Positions 35,255 to 44,430 of a DNA stretch of 64,000 nucleotides are shown here, piece after piece (within the stretch, counting starts at the first letter, position 1; the number at the start of each line of letters is the position of its first letter). The notes below the pieces were generated by a model, which was not told the origin of the DNA, made no database searches, and was given only the letters and a program-made list of their open reading frames with translations. The position numbers and the translations under genes are program-made. This DNA is from Cyanobacteria bacterium RI_101. GTDB taxonomy: Bacteria > Cyanobacteriota > Cyanobacteriia > Cyanobacteriales > Microcystaceae. The stretch spans positions 1 to 64,000 of the forward strand of contig WGLZ01000054.1 in the NCBI GenBank assembly GCA_016471375.1. Direction: 5' to 3'.

Positions 35255-38254
35255 CTAACCCCGCTCGGTTCCCTGCTGTTGATACAAATAATAATAGCGA
35301 CCCTTCTGGGCCATTAGCTCCTCGTGGGTTCCTTGCTCCGCCACGCAACCATTATCCATCAGGATGATCACATCGGCGGTGCGGACGGAACTGAGGCGGT
35401 GGGTGATGAAGAAAACGGTGTGCTCCCGGAAAACTTCCCCTAGGTTAATACAAACCTGTTGCTCGGTGATGTAATCCAGGGCGCTGGTCGCTTCGTCCAA
35501 AACCAGAATGCTGGGACGTTGCAAAACAGAGCGGGCGATGGCGATCCGTTGGCGCTGGCCCCCGGAGAGGGAGGATCCCCGCTCTCCGACTCGGGTGTTG
35601 TAGCCGTTGGGCAAGCCCATAATGAACTCGTGGGCGGCGGCGGCTTGGGCCGCGGCGATGATCTGCTCCGTGCTGGCCTCGGGGTTGGTCAGGGCGATAT
35701 TTTCCTGCACCGTGCCGTCGAAGAGGAGGGTTTCCTGGGGCACGACCCCAATTTGGCGCCGGAGGGAATAGAGTTCCACTTTGCTAATGTCGTAGCCGTC
35801 GATTAAAATCCGGCCGCCTTCCGGCTCGTAGAGGCGAGACAGGAGCTTGGTCAGGGTGCTTTTACCGGCGCCGCTTTGGCCGACGATGGCCACAAAAGTG
35901 CCGGGTTCAAAAGCTAAGTTAACGTTGTTCAGTTGCAGAGGCCCCTGGGGCTTAAAGCGAAAATTGACGTTTTCAAACTTGACCGCGCCCTTCACTTCCG
36001 GCATGGGGATATTGAACCGATCCCGCTCCGACTCCTGGGGCGTATCGACAATGTCCGCCAGCCGTTCCAGGGACAGCGCCGTTTCTTGGAAGTTTTGCCA
36101 GAGTTGGGTTAGGCGCAAAATGGGGGAGGTGACGTAACCGGCGATGATGCGGAAAGCGATCAGTTGTCCGAGGGTTAATTCCTGTTTCAGCACAAGGTAA
36201 GCGCCGACCCAGAGAACCAAAAGGCCCGAGAGTTGGTTGAGGAAATGGCTGGTGGACCCCGCCAGGGTCGAGGTTAAAACCGTGTTAAAACCGGCGCCGA
36301 CGTAACGGGCGTATTTATCTTGCCACTGCCAGCGGGAGCGGAGTTCAATATTTTGGGCCTTGACGGTTTGAATCCCGGACATCACCTCCACCAAGTAGGA
36401 TTGGGTCTGGGCGTTGCGCTCCGCCTTTAAGCGCAGTTGGCGCCGAATTAGGGGGGAAAAAACCAGGGTCATCAGCACGAAAATCGGCACAATCCCCAGC
36501 GCCACCGCCGTCAACACGGGGCTATAGACGATCATCACCACGATATAGACCACGGAGAAGACCGAATCCAGCACCACCGTCAGCGCCGTGCCGGTGAGGA
36601 ATTGGCGGATATTTTCCAACTCGTTCACCCGGGTGGAAATTTCCCCCACCGGGCGCTTTTCAAAGTAGCGCAGGGGCAGGCGGAGCAGGTGGTCGATGAT
36701 CTCCGAGCCGAGGCTCATGTCGATGCGGTTGGTGGTATCGACAAATAAGTAAGTTCGTAGTGTGCTTAAAATCGCCTCGAAAATGGCGATGCCGAGGAGG
36801 GCGATTCCTAACACCTGCAAGGTGTCCTGGCTATTTTGGACAATGACCTTATCGATGATGATCTGGATCATCAAGGGGTTAGCCAAGCCAAACAATTGCA
36901 CGAAGAAAGAGGCCACAAAGACCAGTAGGAGCACCCATTTATGCTTCTTCAGCGCCGGCCCGAACCAACTGAGACCAAAGCGTTCCTGGGGGGTGTCCTT
37001 GGCGGGTTGCAGGAGAATGACCTCGCCGACGCCGTCCTGACCCCAGGTCTGCAAAAACTCCTGGGGCTTGCGGCGGGTTAGACCCAAACGGGGATCTCCC
37101 ACCACCACTTGGCGCTCCTGAGCCTCGTAGACCACCACCAAGCTGTCTTGCCATTGGGTTAAAAAGGGAACTTGCAGTTGGGTAAAGGCTTTGTGGGGCA
37201 CCCGGGCCAACTGGCTGGTCAGACCCATTAACTCCGTAATCGCGCCGCTCACCTGAAGGGAGAGGGTTTCATTGCGTCGCAACTCTTCGTTAACAATGCG
37301 CTGAATCACGTCTCGACGAAAAGGCATGCCAAAATACTGACTCACCATTTGGAAGCAGGCCACCGCCACTTCCTGGGACGTATTGCCCCGCAGAATGGGG
37401 TAGGATTTTCGCCCCGACGGCGCTTTGGGGGGCGGCGCGCCGAGAAGGGAATCATCCGCGTAGGGGATATCGGCGTAGGGGGAGTCTTGAGGGGGTAAAA
37501 CGGAAACGTCCGACAAGGGAACGGTTTCGTCCTCGTAAGACACAAAGGTCAATCCCAACTCCGGCACGCCGATAAACCGGGCGGGTTGGTCGCCTTTTAC
37601 CTCTAGAGTTTTACCGGCGCCGGGATTGAGGAGATCCCCCGTCGCCAAATCCGACGCCTGACCGCTACTGAGGAACCAGAGATATTCCCTATCCCTTAAT
37701 TGAGGGTACTGGTCTAGACTATGAGCGCCCGGCGCTAGGACGCAAACTTGAGAACGAGTGTGGAGTTCTAGGGTCAATTCCCGCAAATCTCCTTCGCCCT
37801 GGGCTTGTTTTTGTAGGTGGTTGCCGATCAAGTCAAACAATTCCGCCCAGGCGGGGGCCTCTTGAAAGTAAGCCTGAAACTGGGGATAGTCTTTTAGAAG
37901 TTGTGCGAACGCCTCCAAACTTAATCCGGCGCAGACCGACTCCACCGAGGCGATGGCGGTTTCGCAAGGCAGATTGCGTAGAGAATTAACGGCGCCGATC
38001 AAAGCTCCGGGTTGTAGAAGTTGTAAAGTGACGGGCAAATTGGTGCGGGGGTCGTACCCCAACAGACGAGCCTGCCCTTCCACCAGCAGAAAAACATGGT
38101 TCGGCGACTTGTTCCGCATAATGATCACCTGTCCCATGCGGTAGCGCCAGGTTTCCAGCTTGCCGGCGATGGCGGCGACAACGTCGGGGGGTAGCGTATT
38201 AAAGGGCGGCGTCTGGGCGAGGAAGGATTGGTAATCTGTTAGGGTTAAAGGCAT
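35255..38254 (-). CDS. Type I secretion ABC exporter with cNMP-binding and degenerate C39 domains
   Basis: 999 residues. The order is a cyclic-nucleotide-binding-like domain (about 15-130; GQARLLGYDPRTNLPVTLQ), a second variable region (130-285), a C39-peptidase-like domain (about 288-415), an ABC transporter membrane domain (about 430-705) and an ATPase (about 735-985). The ATPase is intact: GQSGAGKST, LSGGQRQRIAIARS, LVLDEATSALD and THRLSSV. In the C39 domain the catalytic D-C-G is missing (QEVAVACFQM), so it is probably a non-cleaving C39-like domain, as in HlyB exporters of leaderless RTX-type substrates. Cargo is unknown. The parvulin gene sits upstream, HlyD downstream. The cNMP-like domain suggests allosteric control, but ligand residues are not clear. 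Confidence 0.9.
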   Translation of the reverse strand: MPLTLTDYQSFLAQTPPFNTLPPDVVAAIAGKLETWRYRMGQVIIMRNKSPNHVFLLVEGQARLLGYDPRTNLPVTLQLLQPGALIGAVNSLRNLPCETAIASVESVCAGLSLEAFAQLLKDYPQFQAYFQEAPAWAELFDLIGNHLQKQAQGEGDLRELTLELHTRSQVCVLAPGAHSLDQYPQLRDREYLWFLSSGQASDLATGDLLNPGAGKTLEVKGDQPARFIGVPELGLTFVSYEDETVPLSDVSVLPPQDSPYADIPYADDSLLGAPPPKAPSGRKSYPILRGNTSQEVAVACFQMVSQYFGMPFRRDVIQRIVNEELRRNETLSLQVSGAITELMGLTSQLARVPHKAFTQLQVPFLTQWQDSLVVVYEAQERQVVVGDPRLGLTRRKPQEFLQTWGQDGVGEVILLQPAKDTPQERFGLSWFGPALKKHKWVLLLVFVASFFVQLFGLANPLMIQIIIDKVIVQNSQDTLQVLGIALLGIAIFEAILSTLRTYLFVDTTNRIDMSLGSEIIDHLLRLPLRYFEKRPVGEISTRVNELENIRQFLTGTALTVVLDSVFSVVYIVVMIVYSPVLTAVALGIVPIFVLMTLVFSPLIRRQLRLKAERNAQTQSYLVEVMSGIQTVKAQNIELRSRWQWQDKYARYVGAGFNTVLTSTLAGSTSHFLNQLSGLLVLWVGAYLVLKQELTLGQLIAFRIIAGYVTSPILRLTQLWQNFQETALSLERLADIVDTPQESERDRFNIPMPEVKGAVKFENVNFRFKPQGPLQLNNVNLAFEPGTFVAIVGQSGAGKSTLTKLLSRLYEPEGGRILIDGYDISKVELYSLRRQIGVVPQETLLFDGTVQENIALTNPEASTEQIIAAAQAAAAHEFIMGLPNGYNTRVGERGSSLSGGQRQRIAIARSVLQRPSILVLDEATSALDYITEQQVCINLGEVFREHTVFFITHRLSSVRTADVIILMDNGCVAEQGTHEELMAQKGRYYYLYQQQGTERG

Positions 38255-38320
38255 AGGAATTGATAAAATTTAGGTTTATTTAGTTAGGTTTATTTAAACA
38301 GGCATTGCGCTTGGCGGGAG

Positions 38321-38356
38321 TTGATATCTGATATCTGTTAACTGATATCTGATTAG
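38321..38356. repeat. TGATATCTG repeat cluster
   Basis: Three GATATC-type units with a GTTAAC between the second and third, in the 98-base gap between the parvulin gene and the ABC exporter. It overlaps the stop codon of the parvulin gene. Meaning unknown. Confidence 0.45.
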
Positions 38357-39156
38357 GGGGCGTCCCAAGGGGACTCTAAGAGGATTAAATCGGAGGAGTC
38401 GGCAATCGGCGCCGGAGTTTCCGCTTCCGGGGGCGGGAACAGCTTCACCTCTTTTTGCAATTGGTTGAGGAGCCAGCGCTGGAAGAGGTCGTTCCGCAGT
38501 CGGGCCCGCATGGCGTCGTCCAGTTGGCTGGCCAGATATTTTTCTAATCTTAGGACAACCCACCATTCCCCGATCTGGGCGGGCGGCGCTAGTTGGCCGG
38601 CGGGGGTGGTTTTCAGAATTTGCACAATTTGGGGATGGGGCACGTTCAACTCCACGGGGCCGATGAGACCGCCGGTTTCCGCCTCTCCCCCTTCCGAGTA
38701 TTGGCGAGCCAGTTGGGCGAAATCTTCTTCCCCTTCCTGAATACGGAAATAAAGCTCCTGGGCGATACCCGGCTCCCGGGTGCGGATTAGGGAATAGACG
38801 ACGCGGTCGAGTTTATCCTTGCTGGCTAAAAAATGCCCTTCGATTTGGTCTTCCCAAGTTTTGCGTTTGAATTGTTCCAGCTTTAAATCTCTAACAACAT
38901 AGGCTTTTAACTGCTCTAGGGTCATGCCGGACTGAGCGAGGAACCCTTGTAGGCTCTCTTCGTTGGCGATCTGGTTCTGCTGGCAGAAAAACGCTAGGGC
39001 CCGGTCTTGCTCTTCGGCGCTACAGCCAATATCAACGATCGCTTGATCGACGATGATTTCCCTTGCCAGACGGGGCAAGAACTGGTACTGCGCCAGAAGG
39101 GGGTATAGCTCCCGGTCTTGAATTTGGCGAGCGCCCACTTGCATCACGACAGCCAT
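38353..39156 (-). CDS. Parvulin-type peptidyl-prolyl isomerase of the type I secretion cassette
   Basis: 267 residues, cytoplasmic (no signal peptide). An N-terminal SurA-like helical part (about 1-110; EEQDRALAFFCQQNQIANEE, SGMTLEQLKAYVVRDLKLEQF) is followed by a rotamase domain (about 115-215; ARQYSEGGEAETGGLIGPVE, GQLAPPAQIGEWWVVLRLE). Parvulin-like proteins coded beside HlyB-type exporters in cyanobacteria are likely to help fold or hold cargo during export. It is the first gene of the three-gene cassette, with 98 bases to the ABC gene. The final 25 residues are acidic and hydrophobic, of unknown role. Confidence 0.82.
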   Translation of the reverse strand: MAVVMQVGARQIQDRELYPLLAQYQFLPRLAREIIVDQAIVDIGCSAEEQDRALAFFCQQNQIANEESLQGFLAQSGMTLEQLKAYVVRDLKLEQFKRKTWEDQIEGHFLASKDKLDRVVYSLIRTREPGIAQELYFRIQEGEEDFAQLARQYSEGGEAETGGLIGPVELNVPHPQIVQILKTTPAGQLAPPAQIGEWWVVLRLEKYLASQLDDAMRARLRNDLFQRWLLNQLQKEVKLFPPPEAETPAPIADSSDLILLESPWDAP

Positions 39157-39359
39157 AGAAATAAATGCTGAACTTTGGAACTTTGATCCCCAGTACTGTA
39201 GCAGATTCCCGCCCAGGTCGAGTAGGCGGTTCGGGGTTGGGAATTAGGGATTAGGGATTAGAGGCGATTTTAGGGCCTAGCGCCGCCTCCCTGCTAAGAT
39301 TTTTGGCGTTGACAATTTATTTGGGGCTTTAACCTGGCATAACGCCGGTGAGACTGGTA
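39157..39359. promoter_or_regulatory. Divergent intergenic region between the export cassette and the binding-protein gene
   Basis: A TTGACA at 39309-39314 is in the rightward direction, but the best -10 match (TAACCT, spacing 15) is poor. ATTAGGG-type repeats occupy 39233-39262. No gene seen. Confidence 0.3.
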
Positions 39360-40640
39360 ATGGGACTGAAAAATTTGGGTAAATGGCTCGGGTGGGCGCT
39401 GGGGGGTCTGCTCCTCAGTTGGTTAATGAGTTGTCAAACGACTCCGGCGCCGACGGGGGGGATTGAGTTTTGGACGATGCAACTCCAGCCGAAGTTTACG
39501 CCCTACTTTACGGAATTGTTGACGACCTTCCAGCAGGAGCCGGAGGGAACAGACGTGAAATGGGTAGATATTCCCTGGGAAGCCATGGAGAGCAAGATTT
39601 TAACCGCCGTCTCCGCCAATACGGCGCCGGACGTGGTTAACCTCAATCCCAAATTCGCCGCCCAACTGGCCGCCAAAAACGCCTGGCTGAACCTAGACGA
39701 ACAGGTCAGCCCCGAGGTGAAGGCTCGCTATTTGCCCAACATCTGGCGAGCCAATAGTCTGGAGGGAAAAACCTTCGGCTTTCCTTGGTATCTCACCACT
39801 AAGGTCACTGTTTATAACCAAGATTTACTCCAACAAGCGGGGTTAACGGCGCCGCCCGCCACCTTTGCGGAATTGGCCCAGGCGGCCAAAACGATTAAGG
39901 AGAAAACCGGCAAATACGGCTTCTTTGTCACCTTGGCGCCCAACGACTCCGGGGAAGTGATGGAGAGTTTCCCCCAGATGGGCGTTGAACTACTGGACGA
40001 CCAAGGAAAGGCCGCCTTTAACAGCGCCGCCGGCAAAGCCGCGTTTCAGTATTGGGTGGATCTCTATCAACAGGGCCTGCTCCCGCCGGAAGTCTTGACC
40101 CAGGGTCACCGTCACGCCGTGGAACTCTATCAAAGCGGCGCCATCGCCCTCCTCTCCACCGGGCCGGAATTTCTCACCAGCATTGAAACCAACGCCCCCC
40201 AAATCGCTAAGGTCTCCGCCGCGGCGCCGCAAATTACGGGATCTACCGGCAAAACCAATGTGGCCGTGATGAATTTAGTCATTCCCCGAGCGACCAAAAA
40301 TCCCCAGGCGGCGCTGAACTTGGCCCAATTCGTCACCAACGCCGAGAATCAACTGGCCTTCGCTCAAGCGGCCAATGTTCTGCCTTCCGCCCAAGCCGCG
40401 GTCGAGGCCTACATTAAACAGTTAGAGCGGGGGGGAAAAACGACGGCCCTTGAGCAAGCTCGCCTCGTCAGCGCCGAGCAACTGAAAACCGCTGAAGTGC
40501 TGATTCCCCCCCGCAAAAATATCGGTCTCCTGCAAAAGGCGCTCTACGAAAACCTCGCCGCCGCCATGCTGAAGCAAAAAACCGTGGAGCAGGCGCTGGC
40601 GGACGCGGCCCAGGCCTGGGATAGTCAGGCTCAGTCTTAA
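39360..40640 (+). CDS. Sugar-type ABC transporter substrate-binding lipoprotein
   Basis: 426 residues from the ATG at 39360; an in-frame GTG at 39348 would add MRLV. N-terminal signal peptide with a lipobox ending LMSC (Cys25 as the lipidated residue). Periplasmic-binding-protein fold of the SBP_bac_8 sugar type (IEFWTMQLQPKFTPYFTEL, VKWVDIPWEAMESKIL, PDVVNLNPKFAAQL, FGFPWYLTTKVTVYN). It would capture a sugar or glycoside for an inner-membrane permease, but no permease or ATPase gene is adjacent, so the transporter must be encoded elsewhere. Ligand unknown. Confidence 0.85.
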   Translation: MGLKNLGKWLGWALGGLLLSWLMSCQTTPAPTGGIEFWTMQLQPKFTPYFTELLTTFQQEPEGTDVKWVDIPWEAMESKILTAVSANTAPDVVNLNPKFAAQLAAKNAWLNLDEQVSPEVKARYLPNIWRANSLEGKTFGFPWYLTTKVTVYNQDLLQQAGLTAPPATFAELAQAAKTIKEKTGKYGFFVTLAPNDSGEVMESFPQMGVELLDDQGKAAFNSAAGKAAFQYWVDLYQQGLLPPEVLTQGHRHAVELYQSGAIALLSTGPEFLTSIETNAPQIAKVSAAAPQITGSTGKTNVAVMNLVIPRATKNPQAALNLAQFVTNAENQLAFAQAANVLPSAQAAVEAYIKQLERGGKTTALEQARLVSAEQLKTAEVLIPPRKNIGLLQKALYENLAAAMLKQKTVEQALADAAQAWDSQAQS

Positions 40641-40751
40641 TCCATTGGGGGAGAGCGGCGCCGGTTCTTGCCCCAAACTCTGCTTCGAGGAACGGAAATG
40701 TTAGCCTAGATAGACAAAAATTTTGGCCGCCAAGTTACGGGTAAACGAGTT

Positions 40752-41813
40752 ATGGATAAAAAAGCGCTTGTCGGACTCTCAGGCGGCGTCGATAGTTCCG
40801 TCGCCGCGGCGCTGCTCCAGCGTCAGGGCTACGATTTGGTCGGCGTCACCCTTTGGTTAATGAAGGGCAAGGGGCAATGTTGCTCGGAGGGAATGGTGGA
40901 CGCGGCGTTTATCTGCGAGCAGTTGGGGATTCCCCACCAGATTGTGGATAGCCGGGACGTTTTTCAAACGGAAATTTTGGACTACGTGGTCTCCAGCTAT
41001 CAAGAGGGGATCACGCCTCTGCCCTGTTCCCAATGTAACCGGGCGGTGAAGTTTGGTCCCCTGTCGCGCTACGGGCGGGAAACCTTCGGCATTGACCGAG
41101 TGGCGACGGGGCATTACGCCCGGGTCTCCCGAGATCCCGAAAACGGGCGCTGGCAACTCCTGCGGGCGTTAGATCGTCATAAGGATCAGTCCTATTTCCT
41201 CTACGACCTCAGTCAAGAGGTTCTAAGCGGGGTTCTCTTTCCCCTGGGAGAGCTAACCAAGACCCAAACTCGTCAAATCGCCGAGGAATTGGGTCTAAAA
41301 ACCGCCGCTAAACCGGAAAGTCAGGATCTCTGTCTGGTGGAAGCCCACGGCTCCATGGGAACCTTTTTAAACCAGTACCTTGCGCCGAAACCCGGAGACA
41401 TCGTCGATCTGGAAGGCCGGGTTCTCGGACAACACGAAGGTATTCATCATTACACCATCGGGCAACGCAAAGGGTTGGGAGTGGCGGCGCCGGAGCCGCT
41501 CTATGTGGTCAAGCTCGATCCCGTCAGAAACCGGGTCATTGTCGGCAATCGGGACAGCGCCGGAAGCGGGGAGTGCCGGGTCCATCGCCTGAACTGGGTT
41601 TCCATTCCCGAACCCCGGCAACCTTTAACCTGCGAAGTTCAAGTCCGCTATCGGTCGGCGCCGGTGGCCGTCCTCGCCATTCCCGCCGAGGACGGGCGTT
41701 TACGACTGCGCTTTGGGGAGCCTCAATTTGGGATTACGCCGGGCCAGGCGGCGGTTTTTTACCAGGGAGAAAAACTGCTGGGGGGCGGTATTATTGAACG
41801 ACCAACGGACTAA
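40752..41813 (+). CDS. mnmA: tRNA-specific 2-thiouridylase MnmA
   Basis: 353 residues. Adds sulfur to U34 of tRNA-Lys, -Glu and -Gln. PP-loop [12 protein letters not shown] (8-19); catalytic Cys95 in [12 protein letters not shown] and acceptor Cys194 in SQDLCLVE, both conserved. TGHYAR is at 119-124. Its stop overlaps the 3' end of the convergent J-domain gene by 4 bases. No other gene of the pathway is close. Confidence 0.95.
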   Translation: MDKKALVGLSGGVDSSVAAALLQRQGYDLVGVTLWLMKGKGQCCSEGMVDAAFICEQLGIPHQIVDSRDVFQTEILDYVVSSYQEGITPLPCSQCNRAVKFGPLSRYGRETFGIDRVATGHYARVSRDPENGRWQLLRALDRHKDQSYFLYDLSQEVLSGVLFPLGELTKTQTRQIAEELGLKTAAKPESQDLCLVEAHGSMGTFLNQYLAPKPGDIVDLEGRVLGQHEGIHHYTIGQRKGLGVAAPEPLYVVKLDPVRNRVIVGNRDSAGSGECRVHRLNWVSIPEPRQPLTCEVQVRYRSAPVAVLAIPAEDGRLRLRFGEPQFGITPGQAAVFYQGEKLLGGGIIERPTD

Positions 41814-42466
41814 GCGTGACGAGCGCCGTCGGGGAGAATCGCGCCGCTGAGACGAGCGCCGGTGAGTTTGACCATTAGTCGATTCCCGGCCCGGACTTTA
41901 GCGCCGGTTAAATCCGCTTCCCGCAGATCGGCGCCGCTGAGATCGGCGCCCATTAAATCCGCTTCTCGTAAATTGGCGCCCCGGAGGTTGGCTTCCAGTA
42001 AATTAGCCCGCACTAATTTGGCTCGGAAGAGGTTGGCGTTTTCCAGGTTGACCTGGTGGAGAAAACTGTCGCTAAGGTCGGCGTAACTCAGATTGGCTTG
42101 GCTCAAGGTTCGCCCTGACAGATCTTTTTCTTTCAAATTCGCCCCCTGGAGATCGGCGCCGGTAAAATCCCGATAATAGGGGCGCTGGCGGCAGGGCGCC
42201 GCGGGTTTCGTTTTTGGGGCGGAGGGGGGCTTCGGCGCCGGGGCCGGCGGTTCTGATTCTTGACGCAACCGCTCCCGCAGGCGGTCGTGGGCTTCGTTAA
42301 TTTGCTTCAGTTTATCGGCGGCCTTTTCCCGTAGGCGGGCGGGATGGAGGGGCAAGCGGTCTGGATGCCAGATAAAGGCCAAATCCCGGTACGCCTGGTG
42401 AACCTCTTCTAGGCCGACGCCGGGGTCTAAACCCAGAATCTGGTAGTAATGACTGAAATCTTCCAT
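41810..42466 (-). CDS. J-domain protein with pentapeptide repeats
   Basis: 218 residues from the ATG at 42466, which has GGGAG 8 bases upstream; the frame extends to 42481 (MGVGV), less likely. Residues 5-70 are a J domain with the HPD motif at 34-36, which would recruit and stimulate an Hsp70 (DnaK). A proline/lysine-rich linker (75-100) and pentapeptide repeats (about 105-205; [30 protein letters not shown]) follow. The pentapeptide beta-helix may bind another protein. The combination is common in cyanobacteria, with no settled role. Confidence 0.83.
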   Translation of the reverse strand: MEDFSHYYQILGLDPGVGLEEVHQAYRDLAFIWHPDRLPLHPARLREKAADKLKQINEAHDRLRERLRQESEPPAPAPKPPSAPKTKPAAPCRQRPYYRDFTGADLQGANLKEKDLSGRTLSQANLSYADLSDSFLHQVNLENANLFRAKLVRANLLEANLRGANLREADLMGADLSGADLREADLTGAKVRAGNRLMVKLTGARLSGAILPDGARHA

Positions 42467-42481
42467 AACGCCGACTCCCAA

Positions 42482-42640
42482 CCGATTAAAGAAATGGGAC
42501 TTTATCCTGAAGGAACCCCTAGCGGGGGGGGGTAAATCCTACGATAGCGGAGATTCCGGTTCTGGACGCCGCCGTTCAAGTTCGGGGATTCGATTGAGCG
42601 TATACTTTAATCGCTCAGCTCATTTGCTCCCTTTTTTTTC
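42482..42640. promoter_or_regulatory. Upstream region of the DUF3493 gene
   Basis: Contains TATACT at 42601-42606, a possible -10 box 35 bases before the TTG start, flanked by an inverted repeat GAGCG (42596-42600)/CGCTC (42612-42616). No good -35 box. A C8-T8 run immediately precedes the start. Confidence 0.35.
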
Positions 42641-42889
42641 TTGTCTAAACCGCCCCTTTCTCCCCAACGTTACGCCCGCCTCAAGGCCGAAGCCGAAGCG
42701 CCTTACCGGGGTCTGCGTCGTTTTGCCTATCTTGGTCTCGGCGCCTCCGCTTTCATCGGCGCCTTTATTTTTTCGCTCCAACTCTTGGCGGGGAAAGATC
42801 CCGGCGCTCTGCTCCCCAACTTAGCTCTCCAACTGGGGTTAGCGGCGCTGATGATTGCCCTTTACCGCTGGGACGCGCCCAAGGAATAA
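42641..42889 (+). CDS. Small membrane protein, DUF3493 family
   Basis: 82 residues starting at TTG, the only plausible start because the in-frame stop lies 10 codons upstream and no ATG or GTG intervenes. Two membrane helices (about 28-50 and 58-77) follow a basic N-terminus (PLSPQRYARLKAEAEAPYRG). DUF3493 is a small cyanobacterial and plastid family; function not established as far as I know. It overlaps the convergent birA by 28 bases. Confidence 0.7.
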   Translation: MSKPPLSPQRYARLKAEAEAPYRGLRRFAYLGLGASAFIGAFIFSLQLLAGKDPGALLPNLALQLGLAALMIALYRWDAPKE

Positions 42890-43638
42890 CCCAATTGCAA
42901 ACTACCGGGGGGAAAGAAGCGGCGAACCCGAGCGCCGGGAGAATAACATAAAATTTCTAAATCCCCTTGGGCCGTGACGCCTTGAATGACGCCTTGACCG
43001 CCGCCGGGTAGTTTGATTTCCAGACCCCGATGGGAAAAGTACTGGTGATAGCCGTCTAAAATCGGCGCTAGACCTTCTTTTTCGTGGGCGGTTAAGCCCC
43101 GAATTAACCCCGTCAGCGCCGAGGCTAATAAATCCTCTAGGGTTTGTAGCGCCCCTAAACCGGCGGAGCGACAAAAGGGTTGAAGCTGAGCGCCGGTGGG
43201 GGGAACCGGATTAGCCCAATTGAGACCGGCGCCGATCACTAGAGCGTTCCCCTTGGCTTCGAGTTTAATTCCCCCCAGTTTTCGCCCCTCTAAAAGCAGA
43301 TCGTTGGGCCACTTTAACCCCGCGGGAGCGCCGACTTGATTTAACGCGTCCGCTAGACCCCAGGCGCTGGCTAAAACCCAGGGCGCCTGGGGGAGCAGAT
43401 CCCGTTTCGGCGCCCAAAGTAAGGATAAGTATAAGCCCCCCGGCTCCGAGCGCCAGACCCGGCCCCATTGGCCCCGACCGGCGCTTTGGCTCTCGGCCTG
43501 AACCGCTAGGGGCGGCGTTTGACCCGCCGTTAACAGGCGCCAAGCGACGGCGTTGGTGGAGTCCGTTTCCCCGAGGCGCCAGAGGGGGAAACTCAACTCA
43601 CCGACCGTGAAAACCTCGATAGAAGCGGGCGCGGCCAT
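42862..43638 (-). CDS. birA: Biotin-[acetyl-CoA-carboxylase] ligase (catalytic type, no HTH)
   Basis: 258 residues from the ATG at 43638. The frame continues to 43701, but that would run over the start of the divergent ycf23-like gene. Attaches biotin to the carboxylase carrier protein. Motifs: GETDSTNAVAW, SAGRGQWGRVW (residues 52-62; ATP/biotinyl-AMP loop) and LKWPNDLLLEGRKLGGI. The N-terminal DNA-binding domain of Escherichia coli BirA is missing, so it is not expected to repress transcription. It is convergent with DUF3493 (28-base overlap). Confidence 0.93.
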   Translation of the reverse strand: MAAPASIEVFTVGELSFPLWRLGETDSTNAVAWRLLTAGQTPPLAVQAESQSAGRGQWGRVWRSEPGGLYLSLLWAPKRDLLPQAPWVLASAWGLADALNQVGAPAGLKWPNDLLLEGRKLGGIKLEAKGNALVIGAGLNWANPVPPTGAQLQPFCRSAGLGALQTLEDLLASALTGLIRGLTAHEKEGLAPILDGYHQYFSHRGLEIKLPGGGQGVIQGVTAQGDLEILCYSPGARVRRFFPPGSLQLGYSLGASQR

Positions 43639-43653
43639 GGACTCTCCTTCCGC

Positions 43654-43659
43654 TATAAT
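43654..43659 (+). promoter_or_regulatory. -10 box of the DUF561 gene
   Basis: TATAAT between the divergent birA (ATG at 43638) and DUF561 (ATG at 43690). Transcription would start near 43666. No -35 hexamer is evident. Confidence 0.5.
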
Positions 43660-43689
43660 GGGGAACAATTCAAAATTATCATTAACGCT

Positions 43690-44430
43690 ATGGGTATTCA
43701 ATCCTTAGAAAACGCGCTATCGCAACGGCGGGCGCTGAAGGTGATTAGCGGCCTCAATAATTTCGACGTCGAGAAAGTTACAGCCGTCGTTCGGGCCGCC
43801 CAAGCCGGGGGCGCGACCTTTGTGGATATCGCCGCCGATCCGCTGTTGATCGAGCAAGTCCGGCGCTTGATCCAAATTCCCGTCTGCGTGTCCGCGGTCG
43901 ATCCCGATTTATTGGCTCAAGCCGTCCAGCTCGGCGCCGATCTAGTGGAAATCGGCAACTTTGACAGCTTCTACGCCCAGGGGCGCCGCTTTGAAGCGCC
44001 GGAAGTATTGGCCTTGACCCGAGCCACCCGGGCCCGCCTGCCCCACACCTTGCTTTCCGTGACGGTGCCCCACATTTTAGCCCTGAACGAACAGGCCCAA
44101 TTAGCGCAGGAATTGGTAACTGCCGGCGCCGACCTGATCCAAACGGAAGGCGGAACCAGCGCCCAACCCCGTCAAAGCGGTATTTTAGGACTGATGGAAA
44201 AAGCCGTTCCCACCCTGGCCGCGGCCTACGTCATCTCCCGGGCCGTGGAGGTTCCCGTCCTCTGCGCCTCCGGTCTTTCTAGCGTCACCGTCCCTTTGGC
44301 CATCGCCAGCGGCGCTAGCGGCGTCGGCGTCGGTTCCGCCGTTAATCAACTGAACGACGAAGTGGCTATGGTGGCCGCCGTGCGGAGCTTGGCGGAAGCC
44401 CTGCCCCAGGCCGCCTATGTGGTAAGCTAG
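43690..44430 (+). CDS. Ycf23 family (DUF561) TIM-barrel protein
   Basis: 246 residues. DUF561/Ycf23 is a cyanobacterial and algal plastid protein with a predicted TIM barrel, of unknown function. Typical strands: LKVISGLNNFDVEKV, ATFVDIAADPLLIEQV, VCVSAVDPDLLAQA, DLVEIGNFDSFYAQG, ADLIQTEGGTSAQP and GASGVGVGSAVNQL. The terminal glycine-rich loops resemble a phosphate-binding site (ASGLSSVTVPLA, GASGVGVG), which is inference. A rho-independent terminator lies 52 bases after the stop. Confidence 0.88.
   Translation: MGIQSLENALSQRRALKVISGLNNFDVEKVTAVVRAAQAGGATFVDIAADPLLIEQVRRLIQIPVCVSAVDPDLLAQAVQLGADLVEIGNFDSFYAQGRRFEAPEVLALTRATRARLPHTLLSVTVPHILALNEQAQLAQELVTAGADLIQTEGGTSAQPRQSGILGLMEKAVPTLAAAYVISRAVEVPVLCASGLSSVTVPLAIASGASGVGVGSAVNQLNDEVAMVAAVRSLAEALPQAAYVVS

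Noticed and set aside
39309-39335. TTGACA promoter before the sugar-binding gene
   Set aside because: The -35 is perfect, but no -10 box at 16-18 bases; not reported as a definite promoter.
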